Notes: generated by a model not told the origin, from the letters alone. A DNA stretch of 62,460 nt from an uncultured Christensenella sp. (GCA_910583545.1 CAJTXM010000013.1:1-62460), one strand, 5' to 3'; counted from the stretch's first letter, positions 18,466-26,689 are shown. Program-made: numbers and translations.

Positions 18466-19197
18466 ATGGCTCATAAAATTTATATGACAAATCTGAAAGG
18501 CGGTACGGGTGTGACAAGCTGCTGCATAGGTCTGGGGCTGATGCTTGCCGAACTCGGTGAAAGGACGCTGATTGTGGACGGCGACAGATACGCGGCGAAC
18601 GCGCTTGTCACGGGCGGATGCGGAAATTTGCAGATATACACCCTTGCCGACTATGAAAAAGGAGCGTGCAGGGCGAAACAGACCCTCGTCACCCACCACC
18701 GTTCGGAAAATCTGTGCATCTCCTCGTCGCTCGGCGCACAGGACGGAAAATCGGCTTCGCTTGCGGTGGACGAGCTGGAAGGGCTGTTCGATTACATACT
18801 TTTGGACAAGACTGCGCCCGACAGGTGCGACAGCGCGATAATAGTTACCGAACCGTTCGTACCTTCCGTAAAGAGTTCGGACGCGTGCAAGGCGTATCTT
18901 TCGGATATGGGGATAAAGGACATTTCGCTTATCGTCAACAAGCTGAACGGCGGTCAGATAATAAACGGCGAAGTTATGACGGCGCAGGAGATAGCGGCGC
19001 TTCTCCGCCTTCCGCTGAAAGCCGTAATCCCCGAAGATCTGACGCTTCCGCTCGGAAAGTGGAAAAAATCCACGCTGAAAGCTTTCAGGGCGGCGGCAGA
19101 GACGGTGAGCGGAAAAAGGGAAATCGTCTGCAATGTTGTAAAACCCTATTTCGGGCTTAACGGATACATCAAACGCAAAGTGAGGGAAAGGCTATGA
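18466..19197 (+). CDS. MinD-like ATPase with altered P-loop
   Basis: A 243-residue member of the MinD/ParA deviant Walker family. The motif is KGGTGVTS at residues 11-18: the signature lysine K11 is kept, but the P-loop lysine (K16 in E. coli MinD) is valine. Other MinD features remain: VDGDRYAANALVTGG after the P-loop, YILLDKTAP as Walker B, and a C-terminal basic amphipathic segment (LNGYIKRKVRERL) like the MinD membrane-targeting helix. ATP binding is probably weakened or changed. It overlaps the MinE-like gene by four bases (ATGA), which supports the Min assignment. No minC is in the window. Confidence 0.78.
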   Translation: MAHKIYMTNLKGGTGVTSCCIGLGLMLAELGERTLIVDGDRYAANALVTGGCGNLQIYTLADYEKGACRAKQTLVTHHRSENLCISSSLGAQDGKSASLAVDELEGLFDYILLDKTAPDRCDSAIIVTEPFVPSVKSSDACKAYLSDMGIKDISLIVNKLNGGQIINGEVMTAQEIAALLRLPLKAVIPEDLTLPLGKWKKSTLKAFRAAAETVSGKREIVCNVVKPYFGLNGYIKRKVRERL

Positions 19198-19406
19198 ACA
19201 AAATAGAAAGAATTTTATCGCTTGACAGAGAGGATATGTCCGATTTCGAAAGGGATTTGTTTTTAAGCGACCTTAAAAAAGTCTGCGACGAATATTTCGA
19301 AAGCGACAAAAAGCCCGCCCTCGAAATAACGAGAGCGGACGACGGGTTTCTGATATGCCTTCTGATGTCTGCAAGGAGAATAAAAAACGTAAAAAAACCG
19401 CAGTAA
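19194..19406 (+). CDS. MinE-like small protein
   Basis: 70 residues, resembling a MinE with a short N-terminus. The stretch LSLDREDMSDFERDLFLSDL followed by KKVCDEYFESD aligns by eye with Firmicute MinE of the form DRANVSP....RDIIEVISKYMDID, and the rest (ALEITRADDGFLICLLM) with the beta strands of the topological-specificity domain. The N-terminal amphipathic helix of true MinE is almost absent. The start overlaps the MinD-like stop by four bases. MinE normally stimulates MinD ATPase and displaces MinC; whether it can with a V16 MinD is open. Confidence 0.65.
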   Translation: MNKIERILSLDREDMSDFERDLFLSDLKKVCDEYFESDKKPALEITRADDGFLICLLMSARRIKNVKKPQ

Positions 19407-19419
19407 AAGTAAATTTTAA

Positions 19420-19449
19420 AACCCCCGACGCGAGAACGCGTCGGGGGTT
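19420..19449. terminator. Bidirectional terminator between minE-like and S41 protease genes
   Basis: A 13-bp perfect stem (AACCCCCGACGCG/CGCGTCGGGGGTT) with an AGAA loop lies between convergent genes. The minus side continues into TTTTAAAATTTAC, the better T-run. Confidence 0.8.
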
Positions 19450-19462
19450 ATCGGTAAATCCG

Positions 19463-20794
19463 TTAAAGTCTTGTTTTAATTATTTCTATCGCCGAGAGAA
19501 GCTCCTTATCTCCCTTCGTCCATTCGAAGTCGGTTTTAACGGGCGTTGCGCCGTCTTCGAGAGTAACGCCGCGGTCGTGAATACTCGTCGTCTTATCGGG
19601 CCAGAAAATTTTCGCCGTAGTCAGTTTCAGAACCTCGCCCGTACTGAAATTGGTAAACGGAGTCTGCATAATTCCCTTGCCGAAAGTCTGCGCGTTCTTC
19701 ACCTCTCCGCCGTTCGGGTAGAGCCAGTTTATATACCCGTCGGAATACTGGGAGAGGAAAATATTTTCATAGCTCAGCGCGCCGTAACAAACCATCGCGC
19801 CTATAAGCGCTTCGGAAGCGCTTGCGGTGCCTGCGTTGGCAAGCACGAAAACTTTTTTGTCCTTGCCTATCCTGCGGTTTGCGTCGGAGACTTTTTTACA
19901 GTTGAATTTTTCTTCCTTGCCCTTTTTGTCTCTCGACAGCATAGCAAGCTTTGACGAGCCGTCCGCGAAAGAGCCTGCGACTTCCTGCATAACGCTGACG
20001 TACCCTCCGCCGTTAGAGCGGAGATCGAGTATGAGCGAAGTGCAGTTTCTTGCGTTGAATTTTTCAACGAGAGAATAAAACTCGTTCGCCGCAGATCCGT
20101 AAAACTGGTCGAATTTAAGATAAGCGCAGTCCTGCGGAAGGGACGCTATTCGCAGGGAAGTTTCCTCGTAGAGCGCAAGTCCGCCGTCCGCCGAATCGCA
20201 GAACTGCCAGCCCGTATCCGAAAAGGATATGCTTGCATAGCTTGCGGTATACTCGGCTTTTGCGACGGTGTACCGTGCGCCGTCCACGGCAACGAGCGTA
20301 ATTTTTTCGCCGTCCTTTGCAGGAGTCACAAGATCGGTAAAAGCGTTCAGAGAAGTAAATTCAACCTCGTTTCCGCCCTCGGTTTTTCCGCTTTTAATAA
20401 TTTCGCCCGGACGGAGTCCGCTCCTGTACGCAGGCGAATTCCCCACTACTCTGCTTATAAAAACGCCCTTGCCCGAAACGTAAGAATAGCCTATTCCGAT
20501 ACCGCTTTTCGAGCCTTCGTTGCTCTTTAAAACCTCGGCGTATTCCTCTTTGGTGTAATACTCGGAATACCTGTCGAGATAGGTGTCCGCAATTGCCTTT
20601 AACGACGTTTCCGTAAAGGCCTGATCGGGCTCGCAGAAATAGTAATTTTCTTCTATGGTTTCGATAGCCCAGCGATAGGACGAAACCGTTTTATCGAAGG
20701 AACAGCGGCTCACGAAAAACCCTGCCGTAAACGATAAAATTACCGCGAGCACGGCGCTTACGACGCTGACCGCTATTTTAGCCTGTTTGTTCAT
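19463..20794 (-). CDS. S41-family C-terminal processing protease (CtpA type)
   Basis: A secreted or membrane-attached serine protease with a PDZ domain. One N-terminal transmembrane helix (residues 7-28), then a PDZ region (GIGIGYSYVSGKGVFISRVVG, SPAYRSGLRPGEII), then the tail-specific protease core with LDLRSNGGGYV, the catalytic serine in GTASASEALIGAM and the general-base lysine in TFGKGIMQ. 443 residues, normal. A GAGG site precedes the ATG. Ten bases separate it from the upstream PucR-type regulator, so they are likely co-transcribed. Confidence 0.9.
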   Translation of the reverse strand: MNKQAKIAVSVVSAVLAVILSFTAGFFVSRCSFDKTVSSYRWAIETIEENYYFCEPDQAFTETSLKAIADTYLDRYSEYYTKEEYAEVLKSNEGSKSGIGIGYSYVSGKGVFISRVVGNSPAYRSGLRPGEIIKSGKTEGGNEVEFTSLNAFTDLVTPAKDGEKITLVAVDGARYTVAKAEYTASYASISFSDTGWQFCDSADGGLALYEETSLRIASLPQDCAYLKFDQFYGSAANEFYSLVEKFNARNCTSLILDLRSNGGGYVSVMQEVAGSFADGSSKLAMLSRDKKGKEEKFNCKKVSDANRRIGKDKKVFVLANAGTASASEALIGAMVCYGALSYENIFLSQYSDGYINWLYPNGGEVKNAQTFGKGIMQTPFTNFSTGEVLKLTTAKIFWPDKTTSIHDRGVTLEDGATPVKTDFEWTKGDKELLSAIEIIKTRL

Positions 20795-20804
20795 TTTATA
20801 AACC

Positions 20805-21215
20805 TCACTTCAATTCATACAGGATACGCAGAATCTGAAAAGTTACCGCCGTTTCGAAATTTCTCAAATCGAAACCCGTACTTTTCTGTATCTTGTTCAA
20901 TCTGTAAATCAGAGTATTTCTGTGCATATACAGCCTGCGCGACGTTTCCGACACGTTCATACCGTTTTCGAAAAAAGCGTCCACCGTCAGCATAAGATCG
21001 GCGTGTTCGAAAATACGCGCGAAGCTTTTTACGTCGTATCCCGAAATCAGCCTTTCGCGCTGTGAACGCGTAAGGTTGGAAACAAGCTCGGAAAGGCTTA
21101 TGTTTTTAGGCAAAACGGGCGTTCGTTGGGGCATATTACCGCACGAATCAGAATTTTTACCGATTTTTTTTACACAATTTTCCGACGCTTTTTTACTGTT
21201 TTCCGTGTTTTCCAT
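20805..21215 (-). CDS. PucR/CdaR-type helix-turn-helix protein
   Basis: The C-terminal 60 residues (TVDAFFENGMNVSETSRRLYM, then HRNTLIYRLNKIQ) are the HTH typical of PucR and CdaR regulators; no sensor domain precedes it, only a low-complexity polar N-terminus and a linker. The upstream in-frame ATG at 21224 overlaps the -10 box, so the ATG at 21215 is chosen: TATAAT ends seven bases before it, giving a leaderless transcript. Likely co-transcribed with the protease gene. Confidence 0.75.
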   Translation of the reverse strand: MENTENSKKASENCVKKIGKNSDSCGNMPQRTPVLPKNISLSELVSNLTRSQRERLISGYDVKSFARIFEHADLMLTVDAFFENGMNVSETSRRLYMHRNTLIYRLNKIQKSTGFDLRNFETAVTFQILRILYELK

Positions 21216-21222
21216 ACACTGC

Positions 21223-21251
21223 ATTATAGCGCATTTTTATATCTTTTGCAA
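21223..21251 (-). promoter_or_regulatory. Promoter of the PucR-type gene (leaderless)
   Basis: TTGCAA (21246-21251), 17 bases, TATAAT (21223-21228) on the minus strand. The expected transcription start coincides with the ATG at 21215. Confidence 0.65.
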
Positions 21252-21423
21252 TACTTTTTCGGTGCTGAAAACAAATTGCCGTACTCTTAATATATTGCCG
21301 TTTTTCAGTATAAATTCCGCCTATCGGAGTAAAATATTAAAAAAGCCGAAAAACACTGTTTTTTCTATTCCTAAATAATATAGTCCAAATATTGCCGTAA
21401 AGCGCAAAATTTGCTGTTTTTCC

Positions 21424-21452
21424 TTGACATAAAGTTTAAATTGTATTAAAAT
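21424..21452 (+). promoter_or_regulatory. Promoter of the 730-residue membrane protein gene
   Basis: TTGACA, 17 bases, TAAAAT. The leader is about 95 bases and ends with GAGGAG before the ATG at 21555. The rest of the 340-bp gap back to the PucR-type gene shows nothing but AT-rich DNA. Confidence 0.75.
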
Positions 21453-21554
21453 ATAAAAATGAATAGTCGGTGCATATGCGCCTGTCAATTCGTGAATTTT
21501 CTTTCTTTTTTAAGAAGTAAAATATTCTACCTTATTTTACCGAGGAGATATTAT

Positions 21555-23747
21555 ATGCAGAAGTCAAAAAAGTTTGTTTTGCTTGCTACGTACGCCGTTG
21601 CCGTCATATGTCTTTTGGCGGGGCTTTTTCTGCCTCTTTTCGAGGGCAAAAGTCTGCTTGCACTGCAACTTCCCGACGTATTTAAAAGCCTTTTGAATAA
21701 AGGACTCGGCGAAGGCGCAAAGTACGGCGCAATCGCATTCCCCATACAGTTTTTCGGTATGGGAAAAGAAATAGATTTTATGGCTGTGATAATAGTTCTG
21801 TACCTTGCAGTAACGGGACTTTCACTGCTCGCAGCCGCGCCCGTAATTCTTTCCGTACGCAAGGAGGGAAAGCTTGCGGTAAAGCTCTGTTATGCGTTCG
21901 AAATTTCGGCGGTGACCGTACTCTCGCTTTACCTTGTTATCGCGCTTCAATTCTATCCCGAATTCCCCGTCCATTACAATATGATAGTTGCGCTCGGCGG
22001 TTCGTTCGTCAGCCTTTTGCTGCTCTGCTGTATGGACAAGGGCAAGTCAGGGATAGTCAGAATAGTTTTGTTCCTCCTCTCCGCCGTCGCATTTTTATCG
22101 CTGTTCAACTTCGTTATTCTGCTCGGCAAAGAGGAAGCTTACGTTTCGGTGTACGAAAAAATAAAACTCGGTTCGGGTTATATAGAAAACGATAACGGAG
22201 CAGGTTATCTCACCTTACTGTTTGCGACAAAGATTTCCGACCTGTTTAAAGAAGGCGTAAGCGTAAAAGACAGAGCCTTGATTATGCTTGCCGCGCTCAC
22301 TGCAACGGTAGTGCTTATAAATTACTTTATCGACGCCGTACGGCTCGGTACGGGCAGAGATAAAAAGTTCGGACGTATTTTCTATATTTCAAGATATGGA
22401 CTCGGACTTGCGCTTGCCGTATGCGTGCTTGCAACAACGTTTATCTGTAAGAGCCGTATCGGAATTATGCTTATAATTCTTCTGGTTGCCGTTGCGATTC
22501 AGCTTACGATAAGCGTAATAAGAATTGTATCAAGCGCAATCAAAAAGAAAGCAAACGCCGTTTCCGAACAGGAAGCCGAAGACGCAGACGAGATTACTAT
22601 CTGGAAAGAACCCGAACCTGCGAAGCTGACGGCGACCGCAGGCGCAACCGTCGAAGAGTTTGAAGAAATTCCCGAAGCGGAGATAATAGAAGAGGAAATC
22701 GACCTCACCCCTCCCTTTGACGATCTTCCTGAAGAGACGTTTACGGAGCCTGCCGAAGAAGAAAAAACAGAATTTACAGCAGAAGCCGAAACGGTTGAAG
22801 AAGTCAAAGCAGAAGAAGAAATTCTGCCCGAAGAACTTCACGAAGAGTTATATACCGAACCTACTGCCGATTTCAAAAACGAACCCGTCTATATCGAACC
22901 CGACGTAATGCCCGAAGATCCATATAAGGACGATACGGTTTACGTTGAAAAGCCCGTCGAAGAAGCTGACGAGCCCGAAGAAATTGCAGAAGAAAAAACG
23001 GAAACCGCAGAAACGGTTGAAGAATTTGCAGGAACCGAAGAAGAAATTCTGCCCGAAAACGTTCCCGAAGAAGACGATGAAGACGACGAAACCGAGGAGC
23101 CTGCCGAAGAAGCGCCCGTAGCCGAAGAGGTTGAAGAGGAAACGCACGAAGAGCCTGAAAAGCAACCTGCCGAACCCTACAACCCGTATATGCACCGTGA
23201 TAATCCGTTCAGGGCATACGAGCACAATTCGCAGACAGAGCCCTACAATCCCTACACTCAGCGCAAACCTTCTAATCCTTTTGAAAAGACTTACACCTCT
23301 TACGAGCCTAAACCCGTTGAACCTAAACCGGTTGAAAAGCCCATCGAGCAAAAGCCCGTTCATCAGGAATATAAACCGCGCGAGCCGATTGCGGACAAAC
23401 GCCCTCCCGTCAAGCCGTTACAGCCCCGCCCCATCATTCAGGAATTCAAGCCTGTTCCGCCCGTAAGCGAACAGCCCCCGAAGGATCCGCACATTTACAC
23501 TATCGATACGATATACGCCGGACCTATGGACGACTTCATACGCAAGCTTTCTAACGATGAAAGAATTGAATTTGCAAAGACTTTCATCGAAAAGAACAGA
23601 GGCGATTTAGGCAATATTCCCGACTACGTAGTCGGCGGTGAGAACAAAAAGTTCTTCAACGTGGCGTTCATTTATCTCGGCAGAATACGCGGACTTGTTT
23701 CCGACGGACTGCTGAACAAGATGTATAAAGAACTGAATATGTTATAA
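21555..23747 (+). CDS. Polytopic membrane protein with long acidic and proline-rich tail
   Basis: 730 residues, not recognised. Eight predicted transmembrane helices fill about residues 8-340. Then come roughly 200 residues dominated by Glu and Asp (EEE and EEDDEDDETEE runs), about 90 residues rich in Pro, Lys and Tyr (repeated EPYNPY and KPVE), and a compact C-terminal domain of about 85 residues (from DPHIYTIDTIYAGPMDDFI). The ATG at 21555 is chosen over an upstream GTG/ATG frame because of the GAGGAG site seven bases before it. The disordered linker could reach from the membrane to another structure; its function is unknown. Confidence 0.75.
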   Translation: MQKSKKFVLLATYAVAVICLLAGLFLPLFEGKSLLALQLPDVFKSLLNKGLGEGAKYGAIAFPIQFFGMGKEIDFMAVIIVLYLAVTGLSLLAAAPVILSVRKEGKLAVKLCYAFEISAVTVLSLYLVIALQFYPEFPVHYNMIVALGGSFVSLLLLCCMDKGKSGIVRIVLFLLSAVAFLSLFNFVILLGKEEAYVSVYEKIKLGSGYIENDNGAGYLTLLFATKISDLFKEGVSVKDRALIMLAALTATVVLINYFIDAVRLGTGRDKKFGRIFYISRYGLGLALAVCVLATTFICKSRIGIMLIILLVAVAIQLTISVIRIVSSAIKKKANAVSEQEAEDADEITIWKEPEPAKLTATAGATVEEFEEIPEAEIIEEEIDLTPPFDDLPEETFTEPAEEEKTEFTAEAETVEEVKAEEEILPEELHEELYTEPTADFKNEPVYIEPDVMPEDPYKDDTVYVEKPVEEADEPEEIAEEKTETAETVEEFAGTEEEILPENVPEEDDEDDETEEPAEEAPVAEEVEEETHEEPEKQPAEPYNPYMHRDNPFRAYEHNSQTEPYNPYTQRKPSNPFEKTYTSYEPKPVEPKPVEKPIEQKPVHQEYKPREPIADKRPPVKPLQPRPIIQEFKPVPPVSEQPPKDPHIYTIDTIYAGPMDDFIRKLSNDERIEFAKTFIEKNRGDLGNIPDYVVGGENKKFFNVAFIYLGRIRGLVSDGLLNKMYKELNML

Positions 23748-23789
23748 AAAATGACTCGACCGAAAGCGCACTCCCCATAGGGAATTAAA
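23744..23789 (+). repeat. Left arm of inverted repeat around the MBL gene
   Basis: ATAAAAAATGACTCGACCG (23744-23762) and GGGAATTAAA (23780-23789) reappear in inverse orientation at 24859-24906, the first block with 18 of 19 matches. The arm begins in the stop region of the preceding gene. Confidence 0.6.
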
Positions 23790-23827
23790 AAACTAAATAA
23801 TTAAGAGTTATACTTTCAAGCAAGGAC

Positions 23828-23860
23828 AAAAGCTCTCGAACGATATGTTCGAGAGCTTTT
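23828..23860 (+). terminator. Terminator of the 730-residue protein gene
   Basis: A 14-bp stem (AAAAGCTCTCGAAC/GTTCGAGAGCTTTT), 5-base loop, followed by T's. It lies inside the inverted-repeat unit, so it may belong to the inserted segment. Confidence 0.75.
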
Positions 23861-23893
23861 TACTACAAACCATTTAGAAAGATAAATTGAAAT

Positions 23894-24658
23894 TTATTTG
23901 TGTTTTAGAGCGTGCAATTTTATGTTTTCGACAAATCCGATATTCCTTTTTAGAATTTGAACATTAAACGGTTTTCCGTGCCCCGAAAAAATTTTGGTAG
24001 GCTGTAATGTAATAATCTTTTGCCACGACTGCAAAAATGCTACCTTATCTTCCGCCCAAATCGTTATGTTGTGTTTGCTTGGAAATCCGTTCATTGCCGC
24101 ATCACCGCAAAACAGATAGCCATTATTCAAAAGCAACGAAATAGAATCAGAAGTATGTCCTGCTGTTTCTACGATTTTGCCGTTTAGCTCTTGTTCCAAA
24201 TAAGCCCTATTGTCATTTGATATAATGATTAGCCTACTTTCATATTCGGCTTGTATAGGCGGAAATTTGTGCTGTCCCATCCCGAACAACTTCATCACAT
24301 TGCAAAATGCAAGTGCAAGTTTACTTGTACAACCGCCGACAAAAGAGTTTTGCCCTTTGCGTAAAGTGTCAATCCCTTTATCGCTCATAATGACTTTCAC
24401 TTCTTGATTATCGAACAAAAGCTGATTTATAAATCCGGCGTGGTCGTCGTGCGCGTGTGTCATAAAGCAATATTTAATTTGATTGATTTTAATATTATTT
24501 GCTTTCAGTTTATTTTTGAAATTCCTATAACTATTTTCATAGCCTGTATCTATAATGACATATCCGTTATCAATTCGGTACCCCCAACAGTTTACAATTC
24601 TATTTCCGAAGTTCAAAACATCGGATTTTATTGTTTCATTATATTCGCTATCAATCAT
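23894..24658 (-). CDS. MBL-fold metallohydrolase
   Basis: 254 residues. The metallo-beta-lactamase signature HAHDDHAGF supplies most metal ligands; AGHTSDSISLLL and LFCGDAAM give the next His and Asp, and FSGHGKPF the last His. It is closest in style to glyoxalase II or quorum-quenching-like hydrolases; the substrate cannot be told. An AAGGA site and the promoter TTGCGT-17-TATAAT are its own. By eye its codons are more AT-rich than those of its neighbours, and it is enclosed by inverted repeats, so recent acquisition is likely. Confidence 0.85.
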   Translation of the reverse strand: MIDSEYNETIKSDVLNFGNRIVNCWGYRIDNGYVIIDTGYENSYRNFKNKLKANNIKINQIKYCFMTHAHDDHAGFINQLLFDNQEVKVIMSDKGIDTLRKGQNSFVGGCTSKLALAFCNVMKLFGMGQHKFPPIQAEYESRLIIISNDNRAYLEQELNGKIVETAGHTSDSISLLLNNGYLFCGDAAMNGFPSKHNITIWAEDKVAFLQSWQKIITLQPTKIFSGHGKPFNVQILKRNIGFVENIKLHALKHK

Positions 24659-24695
24659 AGTATCCTTACGCTAAATTACTGTTTATCTTACTGTC

Positions 24696-24724
24696 ATTAT
24701 ATCACGAAAAATGAAAGAACGCAA
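24696..24724 (-). promoter_or_regulatory. Promoter of the MBL-fold gene
   Basis: TTGCGT (24719-24724), 17 bases, TATAAT (24696-24701) on the minus strand, about 38 bases before the ATG. Confidence 0.6.
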
Positions 24725-24766
24725 CCCATTGAATTTTGCGGGAAATATAAAACATATCTATATCTC

Positions 24767-24788
24767 ATTAGGCTACGAGTAGCCTAAT
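24767..24788. repeat. Perfect palindrome inside the inverted-repeat unit
   Basis: ATTAGGCTAC/GTAGCCTAAT, 10-bp arms, 2-base centre. It lies upstream of the MBL promoter; a second imperfect hairpin (AGGCACAGC/GCTATGCCT) follows. Role unknown. Confidence 0.5.
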
Positions 24789-24858
24789 TCGTCCACGAAA
24801 AAAAGTACAGAAAAGGCACAGCTTAACGCTATGCCTAAACCTTTTTATTTGCGTTTTA

Positions 24859-24906
24859 TTTAATTCCCTGCGGGAATTACGGTAATCCGGTCGAGTCTTT
24901 TTTTAT
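24859..24906 (-). repeat. Right arm of inverted repeat around the MBL gene
   Basis: Read on the minus strand it is ATAAAAAAAGACTCGACCG, then divergent sequence, then GGGAATTAAAT, mirroring 23744-23789. It also holds a small hairpin, AATTCCC-TGC-GGGAATT. It stops three bases from the end of the anti-sigma gene. Confidence 0.6.
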
Positions 24907-24909
24907 CGA

Positions 24910-25284
24910 TTATTTGTCGCATTTATGCCGTGTTATTACCACTTTTACTTCGCCTTTATCGCTGCGCTGGATATCGGTAGAAAAGCATTTTATAATATAC
25001 AGCCCTCTTCCGCTCTCGGCTAAAACGTCGGGAACGGGACGGCAGATATCAACGCCTTTCAGACTTTCGGCAGTGACGGTGACAGTTATTCTGTCCGCGC
25101 ACATTTCGCCCTTGAACTCCGCCTCGTCTCCGCCGTGGCGTATGACGTTGGTAATAAGCTCGCACGAGATAAGTTTGCTTGCAAAAATATCCTCGTCGTT
25201 AGCGCCCGAAAGACGCAGAAACTCAACGAAGTCGGCTAAATTTTCCTTCATTGATTTTAAGTTGTCGACTTTAAAGTTTATCAT
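24910..25284 (-). CDS. RsbW/SpoIIAB-like anti-sigma ATPase
   Basis: 124 residues of the GHKL kinase type used by anti-sigma factors. N box: CELITNVIRHGG (E42, N46, H50). The glycine box GRGLYIIK (92-99) is intact, but the DxGxG box is replaced by DICRPVPD, so kinase activity is doubtful. It is last in the operon and its ATG shares one base with the sigma-factor stop. It probably binds the sigma factor encoded just upstream. Confidence 0.82.
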   Translation of the reverse strand: MINFKVDNLKSMKENLADFVEFLRLSGANDEDIFASKLISCELITNVIRHGGDEAEFKGEMCADRITVTVTAESLKGVDICRPVPDVLAESGRGLYIIKCFSTDIQRSDKGEVKVVITRHKCDK

Positions 25285-26009
25285 TACAGGAGCGATTCCC
25301 TCAATTTATCTACGATTTTGCGCTCGGCGCGAGATACGAACATCTGGCTCACGCCTAAAATTCTGCCGACCTCTGACTGGGATTTGCCCTGAACGAATCT
25401 GAGCAGGACGACCTTTTGTTCGGTAGCGTCGAGCTTTGAAATTTCACTGCGCAGAGCTTCGTTGTCCTCGAACGCCTCGAACCTGTCGGAGGTGTCGGGA
25501 ATTACGTCGTAGAGTCTGCCCTCGCCGTCCTCGCTGACGATTCTGGAATCAAGGCTGACGGGAGCGCGGTATTCGAGCGCTTCGATTATTTCTTCTTCGG
25601 AAACGCCCAACTTTTTGGAAAGCTGTTTTACGGTAGGCTTTACGCCGTATTCCTTGAAATGCTCGTTTGTTTCGTGTCTGATTTTCGCGGAAAGTGTATA
25701 AACCCTTCTCGGCGGACGGACGGCGCGCGAATAGTCCCTGAAATAGTTTTTGATTATGCCCGTGACCGTCGGGGTTATGTAAGTAGAAAACTGCACGCCG
25801 ATATCGGGATCGAATTTTTCAACTCCCAAAATCAGAGCTTCGGACGCGACCTGCAGCAAATCGTCGTATTCCACCCCTCTGCCTGCAAACTTCTTTGCAA
25901 GAATTTCCGCAACGTATATGTAATTTTCGACAAGGCGGTTGCGTATTTCCTTGTCGCCCGTTTTACGGTACTCACGGAAGAGCCGTTCCGCTTCTTTTGC
26001 GTCAATCAT
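25284..26009 (-). CDS. RNA polymerase sigma factor of the SigB/SigF/SigG group
   Basis: 241 residues with regions 2 (RGVEYDDLLQVASEAL, FDPDIGVQFSTYITPTVTG), 3 (KPTVKQLSKKLGVSEEEI) and 4 (ATEQKVVLLRFVQGKSQSEV, GRILGVSQMFVSRAERKI). The long regions 2 to 4 without region 1 place it in the SigB/F/G group. Its place between a STAS protein and anti-sigma-like ATPases fits either a stress sigma factor (SigB type) or a forespore factor; sequence alone does not decide. It overlaps both neighbours by one to four bases. Confidence 0.9.
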   Translation of the reverse strand: MIDAKEAERLFREYRKTGDKEIRNRLVENYIYVAEILAKKFAGRGVEYDDLLQVASEALILGVEKFDPDIGVQFSTYITPTVTGIIKNYFRDYSRAVRPPRRVYTLSAKIRHETNEHFKEYGVKPTVKQLSKKLGVSEEEIIEALEYRAPVSLDSRIVSEDGEGRLYDVIPDTSDRFEAFEDNEALRSEISKLDATEQKVVLLRFVQGKSQSEVGRILGVSQMFVSRAERKIVDKLRESLL

Positions 26010-26353
26010 ATTCTAAGCGTTACCCTGTCGATTATTCCGCCTTTTCTGCTGATATCGCAACTTTCGACAAGCGCGCCTATAAGCGCCAGAGACAGCTCGC
26101 TGTCGCCTTCCTTCGCGTTTCCGCCTATTCCCGAAATTACGGCCTTTACGCCGTCTTCCGCGATAAATTCCGCCCGTACCCCCTCAAAACCGCAGTTTTT
26201 GAGTATGAGCGCACTTTCCGTAACGCAAACCTTAAAGTCCTCCAACACGTCGACCGAACAGTCGGCGGAAGAGCAAACCGCGCCTGCCACAAGGCGGAGC
26301 GCCGTCATATATTCGCTGTCCGAAAGATAAAATTCCAAAGTCAGTTTTTTCAT
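26006..26353 (-). CDS. Degenerate RsbW-like ATPase-fold protein
   Basis: 115 residues in the position of rsbW or spoIIAB, between the STAS gene and the sigma gene. Length and pattern (LEDFKVCVTESALILKNCG where the N box should be; LSLALIGALVESCDISRKG where the last glycine box would be) suggest a GHKL relative, but the N-box Asn/His and the glycine boxes are not intact. It probably binds without phosphorylating. It overlaps both neighbours by ATGA. The family call is inference from context and pattern. Confidence 0.6.
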   Translation of the reverse strand: MKKLTLEFYLSDSEYMTALRLVAGAVCSSADCSVDVLEDFKVCVTESALILKNCGFEGVRAEFIAEDGVKAVISGIGGNAKEGDSELSLALIGALVESCDISRKGGIIDRVTLRI

Positions 26354-26655
26354 TTTATCACCATCAACCTGTCAAGCGAGCAGATTTCGAAAAGTTTTCT
26401 TATTCTCGGCTGAACGTTTTTAAGTTCTGTTTTAAATCCGTCCGCTTTCAATTCCTTGAAAAGTTTTACGAACGTACCGAGCATAGTGCTGTCGATAAAG
26501 GTCAGCAACGTGCAGTCGAATTCGATATCCTTTTTATCGTGAAGATACGCCGTCTTTACCTCGGCGTAAAAATCTTCGCTCGTAGCCGAATCGATCTCGC
26601 CAGAAAGCGAAAAATGCAGTTTGTTTTCCGTTGACGTTAGTTTTACCTGACGCAT
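26350..26655 (-). CDS. STAS-domain anti-anti-sigma factor
   Basis: 101 residues, RsbV/SpoIIAA type. The core strand and phosphosite loop FIDSTMLGTFVKLFKEL gives the regulatory serine as S56; the preceding FSLSGEIDSAT is the usual first strand. In the unphosphorylated form such proteins bind the anti-sigma and free the sigma factor. First gene of the four-gene operon, with an AGGAG site before the ATG. Confidence 0.88.
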   Translation of the reverse strand: MRQVKLTSTENKLHFSLSGEIDSATSEDFYAEVKTAYLHDKKDIEFDCTLLTFIDSTMLGTFVKLFKELKADGFKTELKNVQPRIRKLFEICSLDRLMVIK

Positions 26656-26689
26656 AAGCTCCTCCGTAAAATACTTATACTTTTATTAT

